38,910 bases of DNA from assembly GCA_023265875.1 (NCBI GenBank), contig JAHFSF010000005.1, positions 1 to 38,910 of the forward strand. Reading direction: 5' to 3'. Below the pieces are notes generated by a model, which worked only from the letters and a program-made list of their open reading frames with translations, was not told the DNA's origin and did no database searches. The stretch's first letter is position 1. Every line of letters begins with the position of its first letter. The DNA is from Gammaproteobacteria bacterium (GTDB lineage Bacteria > Pseudomonadota > Gammaproteobacteria > Steroidobacterales > Steroidobacteraceae). A program made the position numbers and the translations under genes. Positions 15,986-24,392 of this stretch are shown in pieces.

Positions 15986-17320
15986 ATGCCCTCCGAACGC
16001 GATTCCGTCCTTCATAGCTGGTGCGTGCCGGCCGACTGGAACGCGCCCACCGTGGTCGGCGGGCGGGGCGCGAAGCTTTCACTCGAGGACGGCCGCGAAT
16101 TGCTCGACATGTCGAGCCTGGTCGAGTGCAGCAATCTCGGCCATCAGCATCCGCGCCTGGTCGCCGCGATCCAGAAGCAGGCGGGGGAGCTCAGTTTCGT
16201 CACCGCCGCCTGGGGCGCGGCGCCCCGCAAGGCGCTCGCCGAAAGACTGCTCGAACTCTCCGGCTTCGAGGGCGGGCTCGTATTCTTTACGCTGGGCGGC
16301 GCGGATGCGAATGAGAACGCCGTGCGCATCGCGCGCCAGGCGTCCGGCAAGGGCCACGGACTCGTCATTACGCGCGACCGTTCCTATCACGGCGCCAGCT
16401 ACATGGACATGGCGCTCTCGGGCGACAGCCGCACAGCACACCAGGTCGATGCGAATGCCTGGGGAGTGCGCCATGTCCCGCCACCTTATTCGTACCGCTG
16501 CCCGTTCGGAAGCCAGTCGCCGCATGACTGCGGCCTGAAGGGCGCGGCCGCGGTCGCGGATTGCATCGAAATGGAAGGTGCCGGGCGCGTCGCCGCTGTG
16601 CTGATGGAGCCGAACGCCGGCAGCAACGGCATCGTGGCGCCGGACAGTTTCTGGCCCGCGCTCCGCGATGCGACGCAGGAACGCGACGTGCTCCTGATCG
16701 CCGACGAAGTCATGAGCGCGTTCGGCCGCTGTGGCGAATGGTTCGCCTGGCAGCGCCACGGCGAACAGGGCCGCCCGGACATCATGACGCTCGCCAAGGG
16801 CCTGACCGGCGCGGCCGTGCCGCTCGGCGCCGTCGTCATGAGCGCCGCCATCGCGCGCCGCATCGAGCACGAGATGTTCTACAGCGGCCTGACTTACTGC
16901 GGCCACCCGCTGTCCTGCGCCGCGGGCCTCGCCGCGCTCGACGCCTATCGCGACGAGAAACTGATCGAGCGTTCCCGAACGCTCGGTGCCAGGCTCTTCG
17001 GCGAGCTGCAAGAGCTCCATTCACGCCACCCGGTGATCGGCGAGGTGCGCGGCGGTCACGGCCTGTTCGCGGTCCTCGAGCTTGTCGCCGATCCCGTCAC
17101 GCGCGCGCCGCTTTCGCCCTGGCCGCAGCAATCCGAGCCACAGCGCGCGATGCTGCGCGCTGCGCTCGACGCCGGCGTCTCCTTCGGCTCACGCGGCAAC
17201 CTGCTGATTGTCGCACCGCCACTCGTCATCGAGGAGTCCGACCTCGCCACGGCCATTTCACTGCTCGACCGCCTGCTGGGCCGTTTCTTTCCCGCTCCCG
17301 GCATGGAGAAGAAGCCATGA
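15986..17320 (+). CDS. Class III PLP-dependent aminotransferase (first gene of catabolic operon)
   Basis: A 444-residue fold-type I, class III (omega) aminotransferase. Features: the HSWCVPADWN start typical of the taurine/beta-alanine-pyruvate and similar subgroup, GRELLDMSSLVECSNLGHQHP, a cofactor phosphate site FFTLGGADANENAVRIAR, ADEVMSAFGRCGEW with the PLP-ring Asp, and the Schiff-base Lys271 in LAKGLTGAAVPLG. Such enzymes move an amino group from an omega- or beta-amino compound to an oxoacid, giving an aldehyde. The start at 15986 lies where the family similarity begins, but its ribosome binding site is weak. The stop overlaps the next start as ATGA. Neighbouring aldehyde dehydrogenase and CoA-transferase genes suggest amine to aldehyde to acid to acyl-CoA. 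The substrate is unknown. Confidence 0.88.
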   Translation: MPSERDSVLHSWCVPADWNAPTVVGGRGAKLSLEDGRELLDMSSLVECSNLGHQHPRLVAAIQKQAGELSFVTAAWGAAPRKALAERLLELSGFEGGLVFFTLGGADANENAVRIARQASGKGHGLVITRDRSYHGASYMDMALSGDSRTAHQVDANAWGVRHVPPPYSYRCPFGSQSPHDCGLKGAAAVADCIEMEGAGRVAAVLMEPNAGSNGIVAPDSFWPALRDATQERDVLLIADEVMSAFGRCGEWFAWQRHGEQGRPDIMTLAKGLTGAAVPLGAVVMSAAIARRIEHEMFYSGLTYCGHPLSCAAGLAALDAYRDEKLIERSRTLGARLFGELQELHSRHPVIGEVRGGHGLFAVLELVADPVTRAPLSPWPQQSEPQRAMLRAALDAGVSFGSRGNLLIVAPPLVIEESDLATAISLLDRLLGRFFPAPGMEKKP

Positions 17321-18885
17321 GCTTTCGCCTGACTTACGCAACCATGTTCAATCCTCCGGAGGCGATGCACGAACGCTTCGAGAAAGCGCTCGCAACCATG
17401 CGCGGCCGGCTCGGCAAGACGCACCCGATGTTCATCGACGGCAGGGACGTGGCCGCGGCAGCGACCGAGGAACGCGCGAGCCCGATCGACAGCCAGATCA
17501 AGACCGGCCGCTTCCCGCATGCGAACCCAAAGGAGTTGGATGCCGCGATCGCGGCAGCGCAGCGCGCATTTCCGGCCTGGCGCGACGCGGGCATGCCTGC
17601 GCGTGTTGCGCAGATGCGCAAGGTCGCCGACATCCTCGAGGGGCGCGTCTACGACATCGCTGCGGCGCTCGTGCTCGAGGTCGGCAAGAACCGGCTCGAA
17701 GCGCTCGGCGAGGCGCAGGAGTGCGTGGACTTCTTCCGCGTCTACGCGGATGACTTCGAGTCGCACAAGGGCTACGAGTTCGACCTGCCGAACGACCCCT
17801 CGAACGCTTTTGTCTCGCGCAACAAGAGCGTGATGCGCCCCTACGGCGTCTGGGCCGTGATCGCACCGTTCAATTTCCCGATCGCGCTCGCCGCGGGCCC
17901 GACCGCCGCCGCGCTCGTGACCGGCAACACCGTCGTGGTGAAATGCGCCTCCGACACCCCCTGGGCCGGGCGGCTGCTCGCCGACTGCATCCGCGATGCG
18001 GGCCTGCCGGCCGGTGTTTTCAATTACGTCAATGGCCCGGGCGCCGAGATCGGCGAGCAGCTGGTGCGCGATGCGCGGGTCGCCGGCGTCACGTTCACGG
18101 GATCGGTCGCCGTCGGCCGGGCGATCATGGCCGAGATCGCGGCCGGCCGTTACCCGCGGCCTTACATCGCCGAGATGGGAGGCAAGAACCCCACCATCGT
18201 GACCGAAAACGCGGACCTCGACCGCGCGGCCGCCGGCATCGCGCGCTCGGCCTACGGCATGGGCGGGCAGAAGTGCTCCGCGCTGTCGCGCCTGTACGTG
18301 CACGAGAAAGTCGCCGACCCGCTGCTCGCGAAGATCGAGCAGGAGATCGACAAGATCAGGATCGGCGACCCGACCGAGCGCGCGACGGGCCTCGGTCCGG
18401 TCGTCAACAAGCGCGCGCACGAGAGCTACGCGCGTCACGTCGCCGAGCTCAGGAGCCGCGGCGCCAGGTTCCGGCGCGGCGGCAAGCAGCCGTCGGAAGG
18501 CATGTTCGGGCGCGGTTTTTACGTCGAGCCCGTGCTGGCGGAGGCGGATCCCTCGGATCCGCTCTGGAAGCACGAGATGTTCCTGCCGATTCTGATGGTC
18601 CAGCGCTACCGCGATCGCGACGCCGCGATGCGCCTCGCGAACGACACGGACATGGGACTCACCGCCGGCTTCTACGGCTCGCCCGACGAAGTGAAATGGT
18701 TCCAAGACAATATCGAGGCCGGCGTGACCTACGCGAACCGCGGCGCAGGTGCGACGACGGGCGCCTGGCCGGGTTACCAGCCCTTCGGCGGCTGGAAAGG
18801 TTCGGGTTCTTCCGGCAAGGCGATCGCCTCCGCTTACTACCTGCCGCTCTACCTGCGCGAGCAGTCACGCACCGTGGTCGACTGA
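17317..18885 (+). CDS. Aldehyde dehydrogenase, 1-pyrroline-5-carboxylate dehydrogenase-like
   Basis: A 522-residue NAD(P)-dependent aldehyde dehydrogenase that oxidises an aldehyde to a carboxylic acid. The closest pattern I know is the P5C/glutamate-semialdehyde dehydrogenase group (RocA/PutA type): APFNFPIALAAGPTAAALVTGNTVVVK, FTGSVAVGRAI, catalytic Glu286 in AEMGGKNP, and catalytic Cys320 in GGQKCSALSR. The C-terminal GGWKGSGSSGKA is also family-like. The start at 17317 is the ATGA overlap with the aminotransferase stop. A much longer open frame upstream is antisense-free coding space of that gene and is not used. In this operon it likely takes the semialdehyde made by one of the two aminotransferases. 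Proline/ornithine-derived glutamate semialdehyde is one candidate, but a longer omega-semialdehyde is equally consistent. Confidence 0.9.
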   Translation: MSFRLTYATMFNPPEAMHERFEKALATMRGRLGKTHPMFIDGRDVAAAATEERASPIDSQIKTGRFPHANPKELDAAIAAAQRAFPAWRDAGMPARVAQMRKVADILEGRVYDIAAALVLEVGKNRLEALGEAQECVDFFRVYADDFESHKGYEFDLPNDPSNAFVSRNKSVMRPYGVWAVIAPFNFPIALAAGPTAAALVTGNTVVVKCASDTPWAGRLLADCIRDAGLPAGVFNYVNGPGAEIGEQLVRDARVAGVTFTGSVAVGRAIMAEIAAGRYPRPYIAEMGGKNPTIVTENADLDRAAAGIARSAYGMGGQKCSALSRLYVHEKVADPLLAKIEQEIDKIRIGDPTERATGLGPVVNKRAHESYARHVAELRSRGARFRRGGKQPSEGMFGRGFYVEPVLAEADPSDPLWKHEMFLPILMVQRYRDRDAAMRLANDTDMGLTAGFYGSPDEVKWFQDNIEAGVTYANRGAGATTGAWPGYQPFGGWKGSGSSGKAIASAYYLPLYLREQSRTVVD

Positions 18886-19737
18886 ATGACTGAGTTCCTG
18901 CCGCTCGCGAAGGCGATCGAGAAGCACGTGCCGGACGGCGCATCCATTGCGCTCGAGGGATTCACGCACCTGATTCCATTCGCAGCCGGGCATGAACTGA
19001 TCCGGCAGGGCCGGCGGGATCTGCATTTGATCCGGATGACGCCGGACCTCATCTATGACCAGTTGATCGGCATGGGCGCCGCGCGGCGGCTGACATTCTC
19101 CTGGGGCGGCAATCCCGGCGTCGGTTCGCTGCACCGGCTGCGCGATGCCGTCGAGCAGGCCTGGCCGCGCCCGCTCGAGCTTGACGAGCACAGCCACGCC
19201 GGCATGGCGGCGGCCTATCGCGCAGGGGCCGCGCGATTGCCCTTCGGCGTGCTGCGCGGCTACATCGGCACCGACCTGCCGGCCCACAACCCGCGCATTC
19301 GCGCCGTCACCTGCCCCTACACCGGCGAAGCGCTCGCGACGGTGCCCGCACTCAATCCCGACGTCACGATCCTGCATGCACAGCGCGCGGACCGCCTCGG
19401 CAATGTCGCGATCGAGGGCATCATCGGCGCGCAACGCGAGGCGGGTCTTGCGGCGAAGACGCTGATCGTCACGGTCGAGGAAATCGTCGACGAACTGCCA
19501 CCGGCCATGAACGGCGTGCTGCTGCCGCATTTTGTGGTCGGCGTCGTGTCACCTTGTCCCGGTGGGGCCTGGCCATCTTATGCGCAGGGCCGCTATGGGC
19601 GCGACAATGATTTCTACCTGCGCTGGGACGAGATCGCGCGCGATCGCGCGCGCTTCTCCGCATGGATGGGGCGGCATGTGCTCGGGACCCCCGGCCATCG
19701 CGAATTCCTCGACAGCCTGCGGCAGGGAACGGCATGA
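18886..19737 (+). CDS. Family I CoA-transferase, alpha subunit (glutaconate CoA-transferase-like)
   Basis: A 283-residue protein of the family I CoA-transferase alpha type (GctA/PcaI-like). Visible features: DGASIALEGFTHLIPFAAGHELIRQG at the N-terminus (CoA-binding loop region), FSWGGNPGVGSLHRLRDAVE, and ILHAQRADRLGNVAIEGIIG, a block shared by glutaconate and 3-oxoacid transferases. These enzymes move CoA from a donor such as acetyl- or succinyl-CoA to a free acid. The catalytic Glu sits in the beta subunit, which is the next gene, overlapping by ATGA. The start follows the aldehyde dehydrogenase stop immediately (TGAATG). The related IpdAB pair of actinobacteria instead opens a steroid ring, so hydrolase-type chemistry cannot be excluded. 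Confidence 0.87.
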   Translation: MTEFLPLAKAIEKHVPDGASIALEGFTHLIPFAAGHELIRQGRRDLHLIRMTPDLIYDQLIGMGAARRLTFSWGGNPGVGSLHRLRDAVEQAWPRPLELDEHSHAGMAAAYRAGAARLPFGVLRGYIGTDLPAHNPRIRAVTCPYTGEALATVPALNPDVTILHAQRADRLGNVAIEGIIGAQREAGLAAKTLIVTVEEIVDELPPAMNGVLLPHFVVGVVSPCPGGAWPSYAQGRYGRDNDFYLRWDEIARDRARFSAWMGRHVLGTPGHREFLDSLRQGTA

Positions 19738-20510
19738 GCGACTACAGCCGGGACGAGATGATGACCGTCGCTGCGGCGCGCCTGCTGTGGGACGGCTGCA
19801 TCACTTTCGTCGGCATCGGCCTGCCGAGCGCCGCCTGCAACCTTGCCCGGTTGAGCCACGCGCCGGGGCTCGTGCTGATCTATGAATCCGGCACGATCAA
19901 CACCAGGCCGACCGTACTGCCACTGTCGATCGGCGACGGCGAACTGGCCGAGACCGCCGCCTGCGTCGTGCCGCTGCCCGACATCTTCAGCGATTACCTG
20001 CAGGCCGGTCGCATCGATGTCGGTTTTCTCGGCGCCGCGCAGATCGATCGTCACGGCAACCTGAACAGCACCGTCATCGGTCCCTACGGGAAGCCGCGCA
20101 CGCGCCTGCCTGGCGCCGGTGGGGCGACCGAGATTGCGGCGCAGGCGAAGCAGGTCTTCATCGTCATGAAAGCCTCGCCCAGGAGTTTCGTCCCCAGGCT
20201 CGACTTCCAGACCAGCGGCGGGCATTTTGCGGGTCGCGCGGCGAGCGGGGCGCGCGGCGGCGGTCCCGCCGTGGTCGTGACCGATGTCGGGATCCTGAAA
20301 CCGCAGGCGGCGAGCGGCGAACTCGTACTCACCGTACTCTATCCGGGCATTCCAGCCGAGGAAGCGCGCGCCGCGATCGGGTGGCCGCTCACGATCGCAC
20401 AGGAACTGGAATCCATGCCTGCGCCCACCGCCGCTGAACTTGCCGTGCTGCGCGCGCTCGAAGCCCGCACCGCGGCCGCCCATCGCCAACCAGTGAGATT
20501 GCCAACATGA
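19734..20510 (+). CDS. Family I CoA-transferase, beta subunit (glutaconate CoA-transferase-like)
   Basis: A 258-residue beta subunit matching GctB. It has TFVGIGLPSAACNLARLSHAPGLVLIYESG, where Glu51 of the ESG motif aligns by eye with the CoA-thioester-forming catalytic Glu of Acidaminococcus glutaconate CoA-transferase. It also has LGAAQIDRHGNLNSTVIG, typical of the fold's second half, and VTDVGILKP near the C-terminus. With the preceding alpha subunit it should form a heterotetramer or hetero-octamer that activates an acid to its CoA thioester. The retained Glu argues for a true transferase. The start at 19734 overlaps the alpha-subunit stop as ATGA, and its own stop overlaps the next start in the same way. 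The acid substrate is unknown. Dicarboxylates such as glutarate or adipate would fit the operon. Confidence 0.88.
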   Translation: MSDYSRDEMMTVAAARLLWDGCITFVGIGLPSAACNLARLSHAPGLVLIYESGTINTRPTVLPLSIGDGELAETAACVVPLPDIFSDYLQAGRIDVGFLGAAQIDRHGNLNSTVIGPYGKPRTRLPGAGGATEIAAQAKQVFIVMKASPRSFVPRLDFQTSGGHFAGRAASGARGGGPAVVVTDVGILKPQAASGELVLTVLYPGIPAEEARAAIGWPLTIAQELESMPAPTAAELAVLRALEARTAAAHRQPVRLPT

Positions 20511-21856
20511 ATGCACGCATACAGACGGGACACCAAATGAAGAATCCACACATCAAGACCGAACTGCCGGGGCCGAAGGCGCGTGCGATGGTCGCTCGCG
20601 ACACGCTGGTCGCGTCGCCTTCCTATCCGCGCGACTATCCGTTCGTGATTTCCCATGCCCGCGGCACCGAAGCCTGGGACGTCGACGGCAATCGTTTCCT
20701 AGACTTCGCCGCGGGCATCGCGGTCTGCGCCACTGGTCATGCGCACCCGCAGGTCGTCGCCGCCGTGCGCGAGGCGGCGGGCCAGTTCCTGCATATCTCG
20801 AGCGATTACTGGCATGAGGGAATGACGGCGCTGGCGGAGCGGCTTTCGACAATCGTGCCGCTCAGCGAGCCCGGCATGAGTTTTTTCTGCCAGTCGGGCA
20901 CGGAAGCGGTCGAAGGTGCCTTGAAGCTCGCGCGCTACGTCACCGGCCGGCAGCGCATCATCGCGTTCCTCGGCAGCTTCCATGGCCGCACGATGGGCTC
21001 GCTGGCGCTGACCTCGAGCAAGTACACGCAGCAGGCTGGATTCGCTCCGGTCATGCCGGGCGTCACCCATGTGCCCTACCCGAACACCTATCGGCCGCTG
21101 TTCGCGGGCGCCGACCAGGGCCGCGCCGTGCTCGATTACATCCGCATGCTGTTCGAGCGCAATTTGCCGGCAGCCGAGGTCGCGGCGATCGTGGTGGAGC
21201 CCCTGCAGGGCGAAGGCGGCTACCTGGTGCCGCCGGACGGGTTCCTCGCCGGCCTCCGCCAAATCTGCGACGAGCACGGAATCCTGCTCGTGTTCGACGA
21301 AGTGCAGTCCGGAATCGGTCGTACCGGGCGCATGTTCGCCTGTGAGCACTCCGGGGTCAGGCCTGACATCATGACGCTGGCCAAGGGCCTCGGCTCCGGC
21401 ATGCCGATCGGCGCCGTCGTCGCCAGGCGCAGCCTCATGCAGAAGTGGAAGCGCGGCGCGCACGGCAACACCTTCGGCGGCAACCCGCTCTGTTGCGCGG
21501 CAGCGAATGTCACGCTCGACCTCGTGCGCGAGCAGTACATGGCGAATGCCGCGCGCGTCGGCGCGCACTTCATGCGGCGGCTCGCCGAGCTCAAGCCGGC
21601 ATACCCCTGCATCGGCGACCTCCGCGGGCGCGGCCTGATGATCGGCGTGGAAATGATCGAGCGCGATGGTTCGCCCGCCCGCCCGCTGGTGGAGCGGCTG
21701 CTGCATCGCGGCTACCAGAATGGGCTGTTGCTGCTGTCCTGCGGCGTCAGCACGCTGCGCTTCATGCCGCCGCTCTGCGTGAGCGAGGCAGAGGTGGACG
21801 AGGCGATGGGCTATCTGCGGCAAAGTCTCGACGAGGCGCTGGCGGGCGCCGCGTGA
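20507..21856 (+). CDS. Class III aminotransferase, 4-aminobutyrate (GABA) transaminase-like
   Basis: A 449-residue class III aminotransferase of the GabT/ornithine-type subgroup. Features: GTEAWDVDGNRFLDFAAGIAVCATGHAHP, FFCQSGTEAVEGALKLAR (PLP phosphate loop), GSFHGRTMGSLALT, EPLQGEGGY, FDEVQSGIGRTG with the PLP Asp, and Lys293 in TLAKGLGSGMPIG. GabT-like enzymes act on GABA, 5-aminovalerate or related omega-amino acids with 2-oxoglutarate. This is the second aminotransferase in the operon and is more GABA-like than the first, so the two probably take different amines. The start at 20507 overlaps the CoA-transferase stop as ATGA. An alternative ATG at 20537 would trim ten residues that look non-conserved. 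The stop overlaps the next gene's GTG as GTGA. Confidence 0.9.
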   Translation: MNARIQTGHQMKNPHIKTELPGPKARAMVARDTLVASPSYPRDYPFVISHARGTEAWDVDGNRFLDFAAGIAVCATGHAHPQVVAAVREAAGQFLHISSDYWHEGMTALAERLSTIVPLSEPGMSFFCQSGTEAVEGALKLARYVTGRQRIIAFLGSFHGRTMGSLALTSSKYTQQAGFAPVMPGVTHVPYPNTYRPLFAGADQGRAVLDYIRMLFERNLPAAEVAAIVVEPLQGEGGYLVPPDGFLAGLRQICDEHGILLVFDEVQSGIGRTGRMFACEHSGVRPDIMTLAKGLGSGMPIGAVVARRSLMQKWKRGAHGNTFGGNPLCCAAANVTLDLVREQYMANAARVGAHFMRRLAELKPAYPCIGDLRGRGLMIGVEMIERDGSPARPLVERLLHRGYQNGLLLLSCGVSTLRFMPPLCVSEAEVDEAMGYLRQSLDEALAGAA

Positions 21857-24381
21857 GGCGCGCCGGCTGCGCCCTGTTCATTGCGTCGGCGCTGCTGTGG
21901 GCGGCCGGCGCCGCTGCCCAGCGTGAACCGGTACTGAAACAGGTTGAGCTGCCGCACAGCTATTACTGGCGCGAACTCTACCTGCCCCAGCTGACGACCG
22001 GCCCCTCCGCTGCGGCATTCATGCCTGCTGGCGACGAACTGATTTACAGCATGGCGGGTTCCCTGTGGCGCCAGCGGATCGGATCGGATGAGGCTGTCGA
22101 GCTCACCCATGCCGACGCGGCCTATGATTACCAGCCCGATGTGGCGGCGGACGGCGGCAGCGTCGTTTTCACGCGTTACGACGGCCGCTCGATGGAACTC
22201 TGGCGGCTTGATTTCGCGACCGGAAGGGAACGGGCATTAACCCGCAATGGCGGCGTGAATGTCGAGCCGAGGCTGTCGCCCGACGGCCGGCGCATCGTCT
22301 GGGTGTCCACGGCCGGCACGGGTCATTTCAACCTGATGATCGCTGATCTTGGCCGCGGTGAGCTCGCGAACCAGCGCTTCCTGGTGGCGCCACGTCAGAG
22401 CAGCATCGATCGCTACTACTACTCTGCGCACGATCACGCCATCAATCCATCCTGGTCACCGGACGGCAACCGCGTCTACTACGTCGGCAATGCCGAAGTT
22501 GCCTGGGGCAGTGGCGACATCCGCTGGGTGTCCGCGGCCGCAGTGGACCAGAGCCACGAGCCCGGGATCGTGCATCGGGAAGAAACGGCCTGGGCTGCAA
22601 GGCCGGAGGTAGCGCCGGACGGCCGGCGGATTCTCTATTCGAGCTTTCACGGCAGGCAGCGATACCAGCTCTGGCTCACGACCGTGGACGGCGCTGCCCC
22701 GCTGCCGCTCACCTTCGGCGATTTCGACCGGCGCAACGCACGTTGGTCGCCGGGCGGAGCACGCATTGCTTACATCAGCAACGAGCGTGGCAATACCGCT
22801 CTGTTTGTCCAGGAATTCATCGGCGGTACCCGCACCGAAATCGCCGCCAAGACGCGCCATTACCTGCGCGTACCGGCGTCGCTCTTGCTCGACATACGAG
22901 ACGCTGAAGGCCAGCGCGTTCCCGCGCGGGTGATGGTGCTTGGCAGCGACCGTCGCTGGCATGCGCCTGCGGACGCTTGGATGCACGGCGACGATGGGTA
23001 CGACCGCGCGCTGTATCCCAGCGAGCCCCATTACTTTCATTGCGCCTCGCCTTGCGAACTCGAGCTGCCCGCCGGCGCCGCGTCACTCAGCGTGCAGCAC
23101 GGCTTTCGCCACCTGCCATGGCGCGAAGTCGTCGACCTGGCTCCGAATGCCCGCCGCGAAATACGGATCGAACTGGCCGGCAACCCGTTGCCGGTGGCGT
23201 TCGGGCGCCACGTGAGCGCCGATCTGCACGTCCACATGAACTACGGCGGTCATTACCGCAACACGCCGGAACGCCTGCTGGCCCAGGCCCGGGCCGAGGA
23301 TCTTGACGTCGTCTACAATCTGATCGTCAACAAGGAGGAGCGCATTCCGGATGTCGCCGAGTTCGGCGCGGCGACGGCCCCGGCCGGAAATGCGGGCATG
23401 TTGCTGCAGGCGCAGGAGTTTCACACCAGCCTCTGGGGTCACCTCGGCCTGCTGAACCTGTCGGATCATCTGTTGCTGCCGGACTTCACCGCCTACCGAC
23501 ACACCGCGTTTGCAAGCCCGTATCCGCACAATGGCGCCGTCGCCGACCTCGCGCATGCGCAGGGCGCGCTGGTCGGCTATGTCCATCCCCTCGCTGCCGA
23601 GATCGTGCCGGCCAGGGAGCGCTCGCTGAGCTACGAGCTTCCCGCCGACGTCGCGCACGGCAAGGTGGACTACCTCGAAGTCGTCGGCTTCTCCGATCAT
23701 CGGCTGACCGCGGATGTCTGGTACCGGCTGCTCAATCTCGGCTACCGGCTGCCGGCTGGCGCCGGGACTGACGCGATGGCCAACTACGCATCGTTGCGCG
23801 GGCCCGTCGGCGTCAATCGCGTGTTCCTCGATACCGACGGCGAGCGCACGCCAGCCGCGCTTGCCGCGGCACTGAAGGGCGGGCGGACATTCGTCAGCAA
23901 CGGTCCGTTGCTCGGTCTCGAGTTCGCCGGCCAGCGCCCCGGTGGCGTGTTGCGGGATGCACGGGGTCCCATGCCTTACCGTGTGGCGCTGCGCTCACCC
24001 GTTGCAGTAGACCATCTCGAAATCGTACACAACGGCAGAATACTCAAGACCTTCGAGCTCACCGGCGAGCGGCAGAGCTTCGACGAGAGCGGCGAATTGA
24101 CACTGCCGGGCGGCGGCTGGCTATTGCTGCGCGCCTGGAACGATCACGCCGATCCGCTGGTATTCGATCTTTTCCCTTATGCGACGACCAGCCCGATTTA
24201 CTTGGAGCTGCCGGGTGGCCCGGACAGTGTGGCGGAAGATGCTGCATATTTCGTGGCCTGGATGAACCGTGTCATCGAGGCGGCGACGGCCAATGGCGAT
24301 TACAACGACGAACGCGAACGCCGCACGACCATTGAGTACCTGCGGTGGGCGCGCGATCAATACCTCGAGCGGAGCCGGTGA
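21853..24381 (+). CDS. Secreted beta-propeller plus PHP-domain metallohydrolase (CehA/McbA-like)
   Basis: An 842-residue exported protein. The start is taken as the GTG at 21853 (GTGA overlap with the aminotransferase), which yields a clean signal peptide, MRRAGCALFIASALLWAAGAAAQ. No closer ATG fits. Residues about 50-340 hold WD40/TolB-like propeller repeats (SPDGRRIVWVSTAG, SWSPDGNRVYYVGN, APDGRRILYSSFHG, SPGGARIAYISNE). Residues about 440-700 form a PHP-type metal hydrolase as in CehA/McbA: DLHVH (Asp457, His459, His461), QEFHTSLWGH (Glu522, His524), GYVHP and AGTD (Asp640). A beta-sandwich and C-terminal helix follow. Known CehA/McbA enzymes hydrolyse carbamate insecticides, but the natural substrates of the family are mostly unknown. 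Operon position implies it releases or processes the substrate catabolised by the upstream enzymes. That is inference. Confidence 0.82.
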   Translation: MRRAGCALFIASALLWAAGAAAQREPVLKQVELPHSYYWRELYLPQLTTGPSAAAFMPAGDELIYSMAGSLWRQRIGSDEAVELTHADAAYDYQPDVAADGGSVVFTRYDGRSMELWRLDFATGRERALTRNGGVNVEPRLSPDGRRIVWVSTAGTGHFNLMIADLGRGELANQRFLVAPRQSSIDRYYYSAHDHAINPSWSPDGNRVYYVGNAEVAWGSGDIRWVSAAAVDQSHEPGIVHREETAWAARPEVAPDGRRILYSSFHGRQRYQLWLTTVDGAAPLPLTFGDFDRRNARWSPGGARIAYISNERGNTALFVQEFIGGTRTEIAAKTRHYLRVPASLLLDIRDAEGQRVPARVMVLGSDRRWHAPADAWMHGDDGYDRALYPSEPHYFHCASPCELELPAGAASLSVQHGFRHLPWREVVDLAPNARREIRIELAGNPLPVAFGRHVSADLHVHMNYGGHYRNTPERLLAQARAEDLDVVYNLIVNKEERIPDVAEFGAATAPAGNAGMLLQAQEFHTSLWGHLGLLNLSDHLLLPDFTAYRHTAFASPYPHNGAVADLAHAQGALVGYVHPLAAEIVPARERSLSYELPADVAHGKVDYLEVVGFSDHRLTADVWYRLLNLGYRLPAGAGTDAMANYASLRGPVGVNRVFLDTDGERTPAALAAALKGGRTFVSNGPLLGLEFAGQRPGGVLRDARGPMPYRVALRSPVAVDHLEIVHNGRILKTFELTGERQSFDESGELTLPGGGWLLLRAWNDHADPLVFDLFPYATTSPIYLELPGGPDSVAEDAAYFVAWMNRVIEAATANGDYNDERERRTTIEYLRWARDQYLERSR

Positions 24382-24392
24382 AAGAGCCAGCC

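Noticed and set aside
16079-18705. Long minus-strand frames opposite the aminotransferase and aldehyde dehydrogenase
   Set aside because: Both opposite-strand genes carry complete catalytic motifs and overlap by ATGA. The minus frames are Arg/Asp/Ala-rich shadows.
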